DNA of 6,213 nucleotides from Candidatus Colimonas fimequi (GCA_018065295.1 JAGHTQ010000193.1:1-6213); one strand, 5' to 3'. Positions 1 to 5,268 are shown, counted from the first letter of the stretch. The notes: generated from the sequence alone by a model not told the origin. A program made the numbers and translations.

Positions 1-13
1 ATTACTTACTCTA

Positions 14-170
14 CAGCATCTTCTACTAGCCAAATGCTATTCGATTCATAAGTAAAAGATGCTGAGCAATCAAAGATATTCCATTATTTCATTTTCTCAA
101 AGAAAAAACATGTGGCAAAGCCGCAAGAAGATGCTGAGCAGACTGATATTTCAAAAACAGTATCTTTTTG
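14..170 (+). repeat. Left copy of the ~72-bp hairpin repeat array
   Basis: Two full units and the right arm of a third are visible. The left arm AAGATGCTGAGCA occurs identically at 56-68 and 128-140, exactly 72 bases apart. Right arms lie about 33 bases after each left arm: CATTTTC at 90 and TATCTTTTTG at 161-170. An earlier right arm, CAGCATCTTC at 14-23, belongs to a unit that starts before the window. In the second unit AAGATGCTG pairs with CAGTATCTT (one G-U pair) and a T-run follows, so the unit resembles a plus-strand terminator. The array ends next to the terminator of the minus-strand operon. No coding potential is seen in 1-190. The same unit recurs at 3612-3880. Confidence 0.7.
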
Positions 171-190
171 CATAAAATAATCATTTAGAC

Positions 191-219
191 AAAAAACCAA
201 GGGCCGTAACCCTTGGCTT
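191..219 (-). terminator. Intrinsic terminator of the HTH/amphipathic-protein operon
   Basis: On the minus strand the stem CCAAGGG / CCCTTGG (216-210 and 203-197) encloses a 6-nt loop and is followed at once by six T. The stem can extend by A-U and G-U pairs at its base. It begins about 8 nt after the stop codon at 225-227, the expected place for the end of the operon. Confidence 0.9.
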
Positions 220-224
220 CGTTA

Positions 225-761
225 TTACATATCAACTTGTTCTGGCTCCTTCGCTTCTTCGCGCTTAGCCTTATCCATAGAGCGCTTGCAAGCCATAGCT
301 AGTCCCATCAGGGCAATGCCTGTTCCCACTGCTATTCCTGCCTTCTTGCTCTTCTTGGCAACTACTACTGCACCCTTGGCAGCTCGGCCTGCATATTTCT
401 TAACGTCACCCTTATGGTTAATCGCATATGCTATGCCGTCTTCAGCCTTCTTCTCCAGTTTAGCTACATGCTTCTCAATGTGAGGTCTTGCCAGGTCTAC
501 GCCGACCTTGATATATGGCTTAGCGCTATCAGCTGCATAGTCAGCGTAAGGCTTAACGTGTTCAGCAACTGCTTCAACACCAGCCCTGCCCTGCTCGGCT
601 GCGTCGATGGCCTTGTCTCGACCACGTTCAAGCTTATCGCGACCTTCATCAATCTTGGAGCCAACATTCATCTTGATTTCATGAACGTTATCTCTAATAC
701 CCTGAATGCTATCCTGAATTTCAGCGATAGTATTACTTATTCTCCTCTTCAGTCCCATCAT
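225..761 (-). CDS. Basic amphipathic 11-residue-repeat protein with C-terminal membrane segment
   Basis: I do not recognise a named family for this 178-residue protein. Residues 38-114 split without gaps into seven 11-residue units (for example PYADYAADSAK, PYIKVGVDLAR, PHIEKHVAKLE). Small or hydrophobic residues fall at unit positions 3, 7 and 10, and K/R ends five of the seven. Three consecutive units start with Pro. This hendecad pattern is typical of lipid-surface amphipathic helices (apolipoprotein-, perilipin-, synuclein- or LEA-like proteins). Residues about 141-158 form a Gly/Ala-rich hydrophobic segment flanked by Lys clusters, a likely membrane anchor, and a charged tail follows. 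The gene overlaps the end of the upstream HTH gene by 29 nt, so the two are probably translationally coupled. The start is one of two adjacent ATGs at 761 or 758; GGTGA just upstream fits the second slightly better. A TTG start at 806 would add 15 residues but has no support. A role at the membrane or in envelope stress is inference only. Confidence 0.8.
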   Translation of the reverse strand: MMGLKRRISNTIAEIQDSIQGIRDNVHEIKMNVGSKIDEGRDKLERGRDKAIDAAEQGRAGVEAVAEHVKPYADYAADSAKPYIKVGVDLARPHIEKHVAKLEKKAEDGIAYAINHKGDVKKYAGRAAKGAVVVAKKSKKAGIAVGTGIALMGLAMACKRSMDKAKREEAKEPEQVDM

Positions 762-1338
762 CTTCACCCTTAGGATCCTCTCCATCTGGCTCTGCTTCAG
801 GCTCAACCTTGGCTTCAGGTGCTTCAGGTGCCTTGTCGTCGTCCAGATTAAACGCCTTCATTACGTTATCCATCCATCTAGGAATCTCGTCTGCCACTTC
901 TTCAACAACTTCCTTAGTTGCTTCCATTACTGCTGTACCAGTAGTAACGATGTCATCGAACATTACGCTGAACAGCTTCTCCAAAGTTTCTTCTGGTGCT
1001 GATGAAGCATGTGAGAATACGCCTGACATATCGTCTACGCGATCCTGCTCTTCTTCTGGTAAATCAGCATCCAGGAAAAGTTCCACAGCATTCTTCAGCG
1101 TCTCCTTCTCAGGATGAGCTGCGATCTCTGCGTCGATAACTGATCTGATGGCAATGTACTGAATCATTGTCATCTTAGTGTTTCTATTCTCCAGATTCCA
1201 GATAGTCTGTTTAGTTACTCCAAGTCTATCAGCTAAATCTGTTGTTGTCCATCCCGCAAGGTTTCTGATAGAAGCCAGATGAATCTGCAGTCTCTCTACG
1301 GCCTGTTCTCTTGCCATTCTGTCGTCTCTAGAAATCAT
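733..1338 (-). CDS. XRE-family helix-turn-helix protein with acidic C-terminal tail
   Basis: This is a 201-residue probable DNA-binding regulator. Residues about 17-70 form a Cro/C1-type helix-turn-helix, with helices 2-3 in the stretch TTTDLADRLGVTKQTIWNLE (31-50): the LADRLGV turn, then the recognition helix TKQTIWNLEN. The middle (about 75-148) is predicted helical with no recognised domain. Residues from about 150 to the end are dominated by Asp, Glu, Pro and Lys and are probably disordered and strongly acidic. The ATG at 1338 is supported by a GGAGG ribosome-binding site. The gene leads a two-gene operon and overlaps the next gene, whose product is basic, so the acidic tail could contact that partner or the DNA-binding surface; this is inference. 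It is transcribed divergently from the helicase, and a palindrome lies between the two promoters, so autoregulation is plausible. The target is unknown. Confidence 0.88.
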   Translation of the reverse strand: MISRDDRMAREQAVERLQIHLASIRNLAGWTTTDLADRLGVTKQTIWNLENRNTKMTMIQYIAIRSVIDAEIAAHPEKETLKNAVELFLDADLPEEEQDRVDDMSGVFSHASSAPEETLEKLFSVMFDDIVTTGTAVMEATKEVVEEVADEIPRWMDNVMKAFNLDDDKAPEAPEAKVEPEAEPDGEDPKGEDDGTEEENK

Positions 1339-1346
1339 AATCCATT

Positions 1347-1354
1347 TCCTCCTT
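1347..1354 (-). promoter_or_regulatory. Ribosome-binding site of the HTH gene
   Basis: AAGGAGGA on the minus strand, with the GGAGG core 9 nt before the ATG at 1338. It fixes that start, because the overlapping ATG six bases earlier opens a frame that stops after five codons. It also shows that this genome uses Shine-Dalgarno sites, in contrast to the helicase and exporter starts in this window. Confidence 0.85.
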
Positions 1355-1419
1355 CAATCCCAAAATTCGTGTTTAATCCAAAATTTACTTATCCCAAAGA
1401 TTCTTTATCTTGCAACCTT

Positions 1420-1448
1420 ATTTTATATCGTCAATTTCTTATTTGCAA
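1420..1448 (-). promoter_or_regulatory. Probable promoter of the HTH operon
   Basis: On the minus strand TTGCAA (1448-1443) is followed after 17 bases by TAAAAT (1425-1420). The predicted start near 1413 gives a leader of about 75 nt that includes the ribosome-binding site. The surrounding DNA is very AT-rich, so other -10 matches exist (TATAAA overlaps at a 15-base spacing). A CGTCAA half-site at 1429-1434 lies inside the spacer. Confidence 0.5.
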
Positions 1449-1464
1449 CACATTTTTGTTATTA

Positions 1465-1481
1465 CGTCAAATATTTTGACG
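1465..1481. promoter_or_regulatory. Palindromic operator candidate in the divergent promoter region
   Basis: CGTCAAA and TTTGACG form a perfect 7-bp inverted repeat around TAT. The site lies between the -35 boxes of the two divergent promoters, 17 bp from the minus-strand one and 13 bp from the helicase one. A further CGTCAA half-site is at 1429-1434. It does not resemble a LexA box. The adjacent HTH protein is the natural candidate to bind it, by inference from position. Confidence 0.5.
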
Positions 1482-1493
1482 GAAGTAAACTTA

Positions 1494-1522
1494 TTGCCCT
1501 CATCAAAGGTCTATTGTATAAT
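1494..1522 (+). promoter_or_regulatory. Helicase promoter placing the transcription start at the ATG
   Basis: TTGCCC (1494-1499), a 17-base spacer, then a perfect TATAAT (1517-1522). Six bases separate the -10 box from the ATG at 1529, so the expected first transcribed base is the A of the start codon or next to it. This predicts a leaderless mRNA. Confidence 0.7.
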
Positions 1523-1528
1523 CATTTC

Positions 1529-3562
1529 ATGACTTACGAAGAATTCACACGAAAATTCAATATACAACTAAACGACCAGCAGGCGGCGGCTGTTCAGGCA
1601 GACGGGCCGACGGCCCTCATTGCCGTACCCGGTAGTGGCAAGACCACAACGTTAGTAGCGCGATTAGGTTATATGATTTTTTGCAAAGGATACAAGCCGG
1701 AAAATCTACTGACAATAACCTACACCACCGCAGCTACCGCTGACATGCGCGCTCGCTTTTCACGCACCTTCGGTGCTGCAGCTGGCGCCCGCATTCCTTT
1801 TAAAACCATTAACGCCCTGGCTCTGGAGGTCGTTAATTTCTATGCAAGCAATGTGAGCGGCAATGCCCCTTTCCCACTGGCTACCAGCAAAGATATCGCG
1901 GATATCTGCCTGGCAATTCTCCGCGAGGCATCTAGCGAATTTATTACCGAGGGACAGGTGCAGGAACTTGAGACAGCGATTTCCTATATTAAGAACATGC
2001 AGCTGACTCGCGAGGAAATGGACGAGGAGAAGCTGAGCTTCACTGTGGAGAAGACTCTCAGCGAAATTTACGATGCGTATGTTAATGCAATGCGCCGCAG
2101 AAGACTCATGGACTACGACGATCAGCTGGTTTACGCGTATACCATCCTCATTAAGTATCCACAGGTTCGCGCACATTTCATGAACCTTTATTCCAGTTTG
2201 CTGGTGGATGAAGCACAGGATACTTCACTTATACAGCACAGGATCATTGAACTTTTGGTTGATAAGAAGCGCGGAGGCATCTTCATGGTCGGCGACGAAG
2301 ACCAGAGCATTTACGGCTTCAGAGCCGCGTATCCTCAGGCACTTCTTGATTTCAAGAAGACATATCCTGGTGGTAAGATTCTCTTTTTGTCAGAGAACTA
2401 TCGCTCGACTCCTGAGATTGTCGATGCAGCTGCAAGCTTTATCAAAGCTAACAAAGACCGCCACGATAAATCCATGTTCACGTCCAGAAGCTCTGGCCCT
2501 TCTATTAATATGGAATCAATTGGCCAACGACATACCCAGTACAAGTGGTTGGTTACTTTGCTTGAGAAGATGGCCATTGGCCGGGGTAAAACCGCCGTCC
2601 TTTATAGGAACAACTCCAGCGCTCTGCCCCTGATTATGGAGCTTAATCGTGCTGGCATCAGCTACCGCAGCCGGGGAACGGACAGCGGTTTCTTCACCAA
2701 CTCCACAGTGGTTGCTGCACTTAACTTCATGCGCCAAAGCCTTGATCCTGCTAACTCGGATTTATTTATGTCTACATATTATAAGACCAGCTGCCGGGTT
2801 CGCCGCCAGCTGGCAATAAACGCGGTTGATAAATATACGCCAAGACGTTATCACAGTTTGTGGGATTCTTTGCTTGATCTTAGCGATTTAACTAAGCACC
2901 AGGCAGCGGCTGCTACCGACGTTCGCGATGCCATTATACACCTGCGAAATCAGAGTGCTGCAGACGCTCTAAATGCTATTGAAGAGAACGTTTTTGGCGC
3001 GGAGAGTTTTGATAAAGAGAAGCTTTTTATTCTCAAAATGCTGGCCGATAAGAAGGAATCCATCGAGGATTATTTGTTCAAAATCAGCGACCTGGCTGAC
3101 ACTCTGGCTGCCGGATCCGAGCCAGATTACGATGCGAATATTGTTCTCTCGACCATTCATTCGTCAAAAGGACTTGAGTTTGATAACGTTATTATCATCG
3201 ATGTTATCGATGAGATTCTGCCGGCCAGTGACCCTTGGACTGGCCACGTTGAAGATATGGAAGAAGAGCGTCGCCTCTTCTATGTTGCCATGACTCGCGC
3301 CAAGGACCGCCTACTGATCCCTCAGTACGCGCTAACTCCTTCCCGCTTCGTCAGTCAGCTGACGGCGCTGCGCGCCGCCGCTGTCAGCGGAGACCCCGAC
3401 CTGTTCCAGGTCGGCGACTCCCTTCTCCACCGCTCCTTTGGTGCAGGCACCATCGTCGCTCGCCGCGGCGACATCATCAGCGTTCGCTTCGATCGCCGCG
3501 CAATAAAAAAAGACCTCTCACTTGAGGTCTGCTTGCAGCTTGGGATTATTGAGCCGATATAG
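1529..3562 (+). CDS. UvrD/PcrA-type superfamily 1A DNA helicase
   Basis: This 677-residue ATP-dependent 3'-5' DNA helicase belongs to the UvrD/PcrA/Rep family, which unwinds DNA in repair, removal of bound proteins and rolling-circle replication. All core motifs are present in order: Q motif LNDQQAAAVQ (14-23), Walker A VPGSGKTT (33-40), motif Ia around TYTTAATADMRARF (64-77), motif II VDEAQD (226-231), motif III VGDEDQSIYGFR (254-265), motif IV ENYRS (289-293), motif V TIHSSKGLEFDNV (542-554) and motif VI LFYVAMTRAKDRL (583-595). From about 626 a small C-terminal domain (VGDSLLHRSFGAGTIV) matches the Tudor-like end of PcrA/UvrD. It is slightly shorter than typical PcrA, and nothing catalytic is missing. 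I chose the ATG at 1529; a TTG at 1514 in the same frame falls inside the promoter. No Shine-Dalgarno site is suitably placed, which fits leaderless translation. I leave the symbol blank because pcrA, uvrD and related paralogues cannot be told apart with certainty here. Confidence 0.95.
   Translation: MTYEEFTRKFNIQLNDQQAAAVQADGPTALIAVPGSGKTTTLVARLGYMIFCKGYKPENLLTITYTTAATADMRARFSRTFGAAAGARIPFKTINALALEVVNFYASNVSGNAPFPLATSKDIADICLAILREASSEFITEGQVQELETAISYIKNMQLTREEMDEEKLSFTVEKTLSEIYDAYVNAMRRRRLMDYDDQLVYAYTILIKYPQVRAHFMNLYSSLLVDEAQDTSLIQHRIIELLVDKKRGGIFMVGDEDQSIYGFRAAYPQALLDFKKTYPGGKILFLSENYRSTPEIVDAAASFIKANKDRHDKSMFTSRSSGPSINMESIGQRHTQYKWLVTLLEKMAIGRGKTAVLYRNNSSALPLIMELNRAGISYRSRGTDSGFFTNSTVVAALNFMRQSLDPANSDLFMSTYYKTSCRVRRQLAINAVDKYTPRRYHSLWDSLLDLSDLTKHQAAAATDVRDAIIHLRNQSAADALNAIEENVFGAESFDKEKLFILKMLADKKESIEDYLFKISDLADTLAAGSEPDYDANIVLSTIHSSKGLEFDNVIIIDVIDEILPASDPWTGHVEDMEEERRLFYVAMTRAKDRLLIPQYALTPSRFVSQLTALRAAAVSGDPDLFQVGDSLLHRSFGAGTIVARRGDIISVRFDRRAIKKDLSLEVCLQLGIIEPI
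3505..3530 (-). terminator. Minus-strand terminator inside the helicase 3' end
   Basis: On the minus strand AGACCTC (3530-3524), a 6-nt loop and GAGGTCT (3517-3511) form a perfect 7-bp stem followed by a run of T (the last stem base and 3510-3505). The element lies within the coding sequence, where it encodes part of the C-terminal Tudor-like domain around KKDLSLEVC. It would stop transcription running antisense into the helicase gene. In the plus direction the hairpin is preceded, not followed, by the homopolymer, so it should not end the helicase mRNA. Confidence 0.65.
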
Positions 3563-3611
3563 CCAGTTAGTTGGCGACTGGCTTTGCGCCATTTCATGAA
3601 CTTTTGCTCAG

Positions 3612-3662
3612 AAGATGCTGATTCGCGATTTCATGGTCGCTCAGCATCTTTTCTTGTTTTTT
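3612..3662 (+). terminator. Probable helicase terminator (first unit of the right array)
   Basis: AAGATGCTGA (3612-3621) pairs perfectly with TCAGCATCTT (3641-3650). Inside the loop GCGA and TCGC can pair as well. A T-rich tail (TTTTCTTGTTTTTT) follows. It lies about 50 nt after the helicase stop. A weaker hairpin, GCCAGT / ACTGGC at 3562-3582, lies between but has only three T after it. Confidence 0.75.
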
Positions 3663-3880
3663 GCCATGAGTTTTGTAGCAAGAAGATACAAAATCCTAAA
3701 TTGCATATTGTCTCAGCATCTTTTGCACTCAAACTACTAGTTGCGAAGCACTGAATCTTCGTCAGAAGATGCTCAGTAATCTAAATATTGTCATATGGTA
3801 TCTTTTTGAGAAAATATCTCGCGCTCAAATGGCAAGAAGATGCTGAGTGAACACGAAGTCACGCAGAATGCATTTTTTCG
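3612..3880 (+). repeat. Right copy of the ~72-bp hairpin repeat array (four units)
   Basis: Left arms begin at 3612, 3683, 3766 and 3837 (spacings 71, 83, 71). Right arms (CATC, TATC or CATT followed by T-runs) begin at 3645, 3717, 3799 and 3871, each 33-34 bases after its left arm. Three left arms read AAGATGCTGA or a one-base variant; the 3683 unit has AAGATACAAA. Left and right arms are complementary, and a U-rich tail follows each. The spacers are divergent, although ATATTGTC is shared by the second and third units. Orientation is the same as in the left array at 14-170. There is no coding capacity, and no associated cas-like genes are present. Confidence 0.75.
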
Positions 3881-3896
3881 CCAAAATCACTAACTC

Positions 3897-3932
3897 AAAA
3901 AACAGAAAACAGCGCCGCCGGCGCTGCTTTCT
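3897..3932 (-). terminator. Terminator of the EamA exporter gene
   Basis: CAGCGCC (3910-3916) and GGCGCTG (3920-3926) form a GC-rich stem with a 3-nt loop, extended across one mismatch by AGAAA / TTTCT. On the minus strand the stem is followed by TTTTCTGTTTTTT, typical of intrinsic termination. It lies about 145 nt beyond the exporter stop. The plus-strand side has only CTTTCT, so plus-strand termination would be weaker. Confidence 0.8.
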
Positions 3933-4071
3933 AATCGTAAGTATTAATCATTATCGTTTTGAGGAAGGTGTTTATTTCTTGTTTGGAACAATTATAATAT
4001 ACCCCCTCTATGTGGTCGTTTATGGGGCTTAATGTGAAGGTTTGCTGAAGATATCGCTCACAATTCCCACA
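3933..4071. other. Non-coding 3' region of the exporter transcript
   Basis: This lies between the exporter stop codon and its terminator. I see no gene in it. A TATAAT at 3993-3998 has no convincing -35 box, and the only downstream frame is about 12 codons. A 13-base resemblance to the lac operator at 4055-4067 is judged chance. Confidence 0.5.
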
Positions 4072-4971
4072 CTAACTGACCCGGCCTTTTTCGTAGATAA
4101 TCAGGCATGATGATGCCACAACGATTACGGCACCAACAATCTGAACGGGACCCAGGCTCTCGCCGACAAATATCAACGCCAGTACTGCACATGCAAATGG
4201 CACCAAAAATGAGAAAACGCCGGTAACTGTCGGACCAAGTTCACGAAGTCCAGACGGCAGTATCAGGAAGTTAACCACCCCGCAAAGGCATCCCAAAAGA
4301 AGTATCTGTCCAGCAATTCTTGGCGTTATCACGCTCAGCTGCGGCATGTGATTGAAATTCATGCACAGCACGAACACCAGCGCGATGATAACAAGGTAAA
4401 ATCCGTAGTCGATGTTGCTATATCTCTGAGTCGTATTCGATCCGCAAAAGTTGCAAATCGTCCAGCCAACAACCGCGCCAAAGGCCAGTGCGTATCCACG
4501 CAGATTGCCATCAAGAAGTTCCTTGGGATTTATTCCAAGTACCATAATTACACCGATAACTGTAATGATCATTCCGACTATCATTAGCTTAGTAATCGGA
4601 CGTTTGTACAGGAGTTTCTCACCAGTAACTGAAACTGCAGGCATCAGCGCCAGCATTACTGTTACGGATGCAACTGGAATGTACTCCATGGCTTCCCATT
4701 CGCAGTAATAGTAGAACGCTACGCCAAAAAAGGCAGCAGCCATGTACGCCAATAAATCGCGGAATTTGAAGGTGAATCCTGGTTCAAGAATCACCTTCAG
4801 TGCACCCATGATCACCAGTACTATCAAGTACTTAAACAGCATCAAGTTGGCTGAAGTGAAATACACCAGAAGTGGTTTCGCAAGTATATATTCAATTGCC
4901 CAGGCGAATAATATAAAGCACATTAAAAAATGTGCCTGCGCCTTCTTGTCCTTAGTTTTAATTTTAGCCAT
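4072..4971 (-). CDS. EamA/DMT-superfamily membrane transporter
   Basis: This 299-residue inner-membrane protein has ten predicted transmembrane segments, at about 14-32, 41-60, 73-89, 98-116, 128-146, 158-175, 188-205, 217-239, 246-267 and 274-293. They form the two tandem five-helix EamA repeats. Family signs include GEKLLYKRPITKL before helix 5 and the matching GESLGPVQIVGA before helix 10, plus Pro/Gly-rich ends of helices 4 and 9. The short Lys-rich N terminus fits a cytoplasmic start. EamA members export amino acids, metabolites or drugs; the substrate cannot be read from sequence. An in-frame TAG four codons before the ATG at 4971 excludes a longer form. No Shine-Dalgarno site precedes the ATG, and a well-spaced promoter ends six bases before it, so the mRNA is probably leaderless. 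bioB lies upstream on the same strand but behind a terminator, so a link with biotin is only a possibility. Confidence 0.93.
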   Translation of the reverse strand: MAKIKTKDKKAQAHFLMCFILFAWAIEYILAKPLLVYFTSANLMLFKYLIVLVIMGALKVILEPGFTFKFRDLLAYMAAAFFGVAFYYYCEWEAMEYIPVASVTVMLALMPAVSVTGEKLLYKRPITKLMIVGMIITVIGVIMVLGINPKELLDGNLRGYALAFGAVVGWTICNFCGSNTTQRYSNIDYGFYLVIIALVFVLCMNFNHMPQLSVITPRIAGQILLLGCLCGVVNFLILPSGLRELGPTVTGVFSFLVPFACAVLALIFVGESLGPVQIVGAVIVVASSCLIIYEKGRVS

Positions 4972-4977
4972 GAGTAA

Positions 4978-5006
4978 ATTCTATTACCCGTTTCCAATAT
5001 TTGCAA
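4978..5006 (-). promoter_or_regulatory. Exporter promoter adjacent to the start codon (leaderless)
   Basis: On the minus strand TTGCAA (5006-5001), 17 bases, then TAGAAT (4983-4978), then six bases to the ATG. This is the same geometry as the helicase promoter. The predicted transcription start coincides with the start codon. Confidence 0.6.
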
Positions 5007-5012
5007 CGGTTA

Positions 5013-5041
5013 ATAATATGACATTTGATTACCTATAGCAA
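5013..5041 (-). promoter_or_regulatory. Second, upstream promoter candidate for the exporter
   Basis: On the minus strand TTGCTA (5041-5036), 17 bases, then TATTAT (5018-5013). It would start RNA near 5006 with a leader of about 35 nt that has no Shine-Dalgarno site. It may work alongside the promoter at 4978-5006 or be a chance match in AT-rich DNA. Confidence 0.4.
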
Positions 5042-5058
5042 CCATCCACCCCTACCCC

Positions 5059-5125
5059 AAAAAAGAAACTGACCTCCCCATAGCGGTCTAGTGTGGTAGT
5101 ATCGTGCCGCTATCCGGAGGTCAGT
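5059..5125 (-). terminator. Long hairpin with U-rich tail upstream of the exporter
   Basis: On the minus strand ACTGACCTCC (5125-5116) pairs with GGAGGTCAGT (5077-5068). After a 2x2 G-G mismatch, ATAGCGG (5113-5107) pairs with CCGCTAT (5086-5080), closing a 20-nt loop. The tail TTCTTTTTT follows directly. The signature is directional: on the plus strand the sequence after the stem is not T-rich. It could end a separate short RNA or act as an attenuator before the exporter gene. Confidence 0.8.
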
Positions 5126-5219
5126 CCCCAATATCGCTTGTATTGTTTCGGTTTGTGGTAATTGCGGGCATATTTCCTTGAGCGATAGTTCCCAAGTAAC
5201 TGACAAATTCAGTAAGCCT
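5059..5219 (-). ncRNA. Candidate small RNA or attenuated leader
   Basis: This stretch runs from a predicted start near 5219 to the U-tail of the long hairpin, about 160 nt. Besides the terminator it can form a 5' hairpin ACTGA / TCAGT (5213-5199) and a longer-range helix TATCGCT (5187-5181) with AGCGATA (5138-5132). GTCAGT in the 5' part (5204-5199) is also complementary to ACTGAC of the terminator's first arm, so an antiterminated form is conceivable. A separate promoter follows the tail, which favours an independent RNA, but a leader for the exporter fits too. I cannot match it to a riboswitch, T-box or 6S RNA consensus. Expression is not shown by sequence. Confidence 0.4.
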
Positions 5220-5225
5220 ATAATC

Positions 5226-5256
5226 TTTATACTCTTTCACCCTATGTTAAAGTCAA
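5226..5256 (-). promoter_or_regulatory. Promoter candidate for the 5059-5219 RNA
   Basis: On the minus strand TTGACT (5256-5251) is followed after 19 bases by TATAAA (5231-5226). The boxes are good but the spacing is longer than the preferred 17. It lies directly beyond the bioB terminator, as expected for the start of a new transcription unit. Confidence 0.45.
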
Positions 5257-5268
5257 TAACGCGCTAAT

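Noticed and set aside
762..806. A TTG-initiated 15-residue N-terminal extension of the amphipathic-repeat protein.
   Set aside because: It lies wholly inside the HTH coding sequence with no ribosome-binding site, and two adjacent ATGs follow it.
1743..2176. Long open frames antisense to the helicase.
   Set aside because: The plus-strand frame has all helicase motifs; the opposite frames have no recognisable domain or start signals.
3612..3880. Regular repeats with variable spacers suggested a CRISPR array.
   Set aside because: The repeats are degenerate, the period varies (71-83), the conserved parts are two complementary arms rather than one direct repeat, and no cas gene is present.
3993..3998. 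Perfect TATAAT on the plus strand.
   Set aside because: No -35 box at suitable spacing, and only a 12-codon frame follows.
3847..4032. A 61-codon plus-strand open frame running through the last repeat unit and the exporter terminator.
   Set aside because: It covers hairpins and T-runs, has low-complexity Lys/Arg composition and no ribosome-binding site; it is a by-product of non-coding DNA.
4055..4067. On the minus strand GGAATTGTGAGCG matches the start of the E. coli lac operator.
   Set aside because: It lies just after a stop codon, the second half-site is missing, and no LacI-type regulator is nearby; most likely coincidence.
5121..5171. A 16-codon leader peptide on the minus strand whose stop lies in the terminator arm, preceded by AAGGA.
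   Set aside because: The gap from AAGGA to ATG is only 3 bases, and the peptide has no run of a regulatory amino acid; too weak to annotate.
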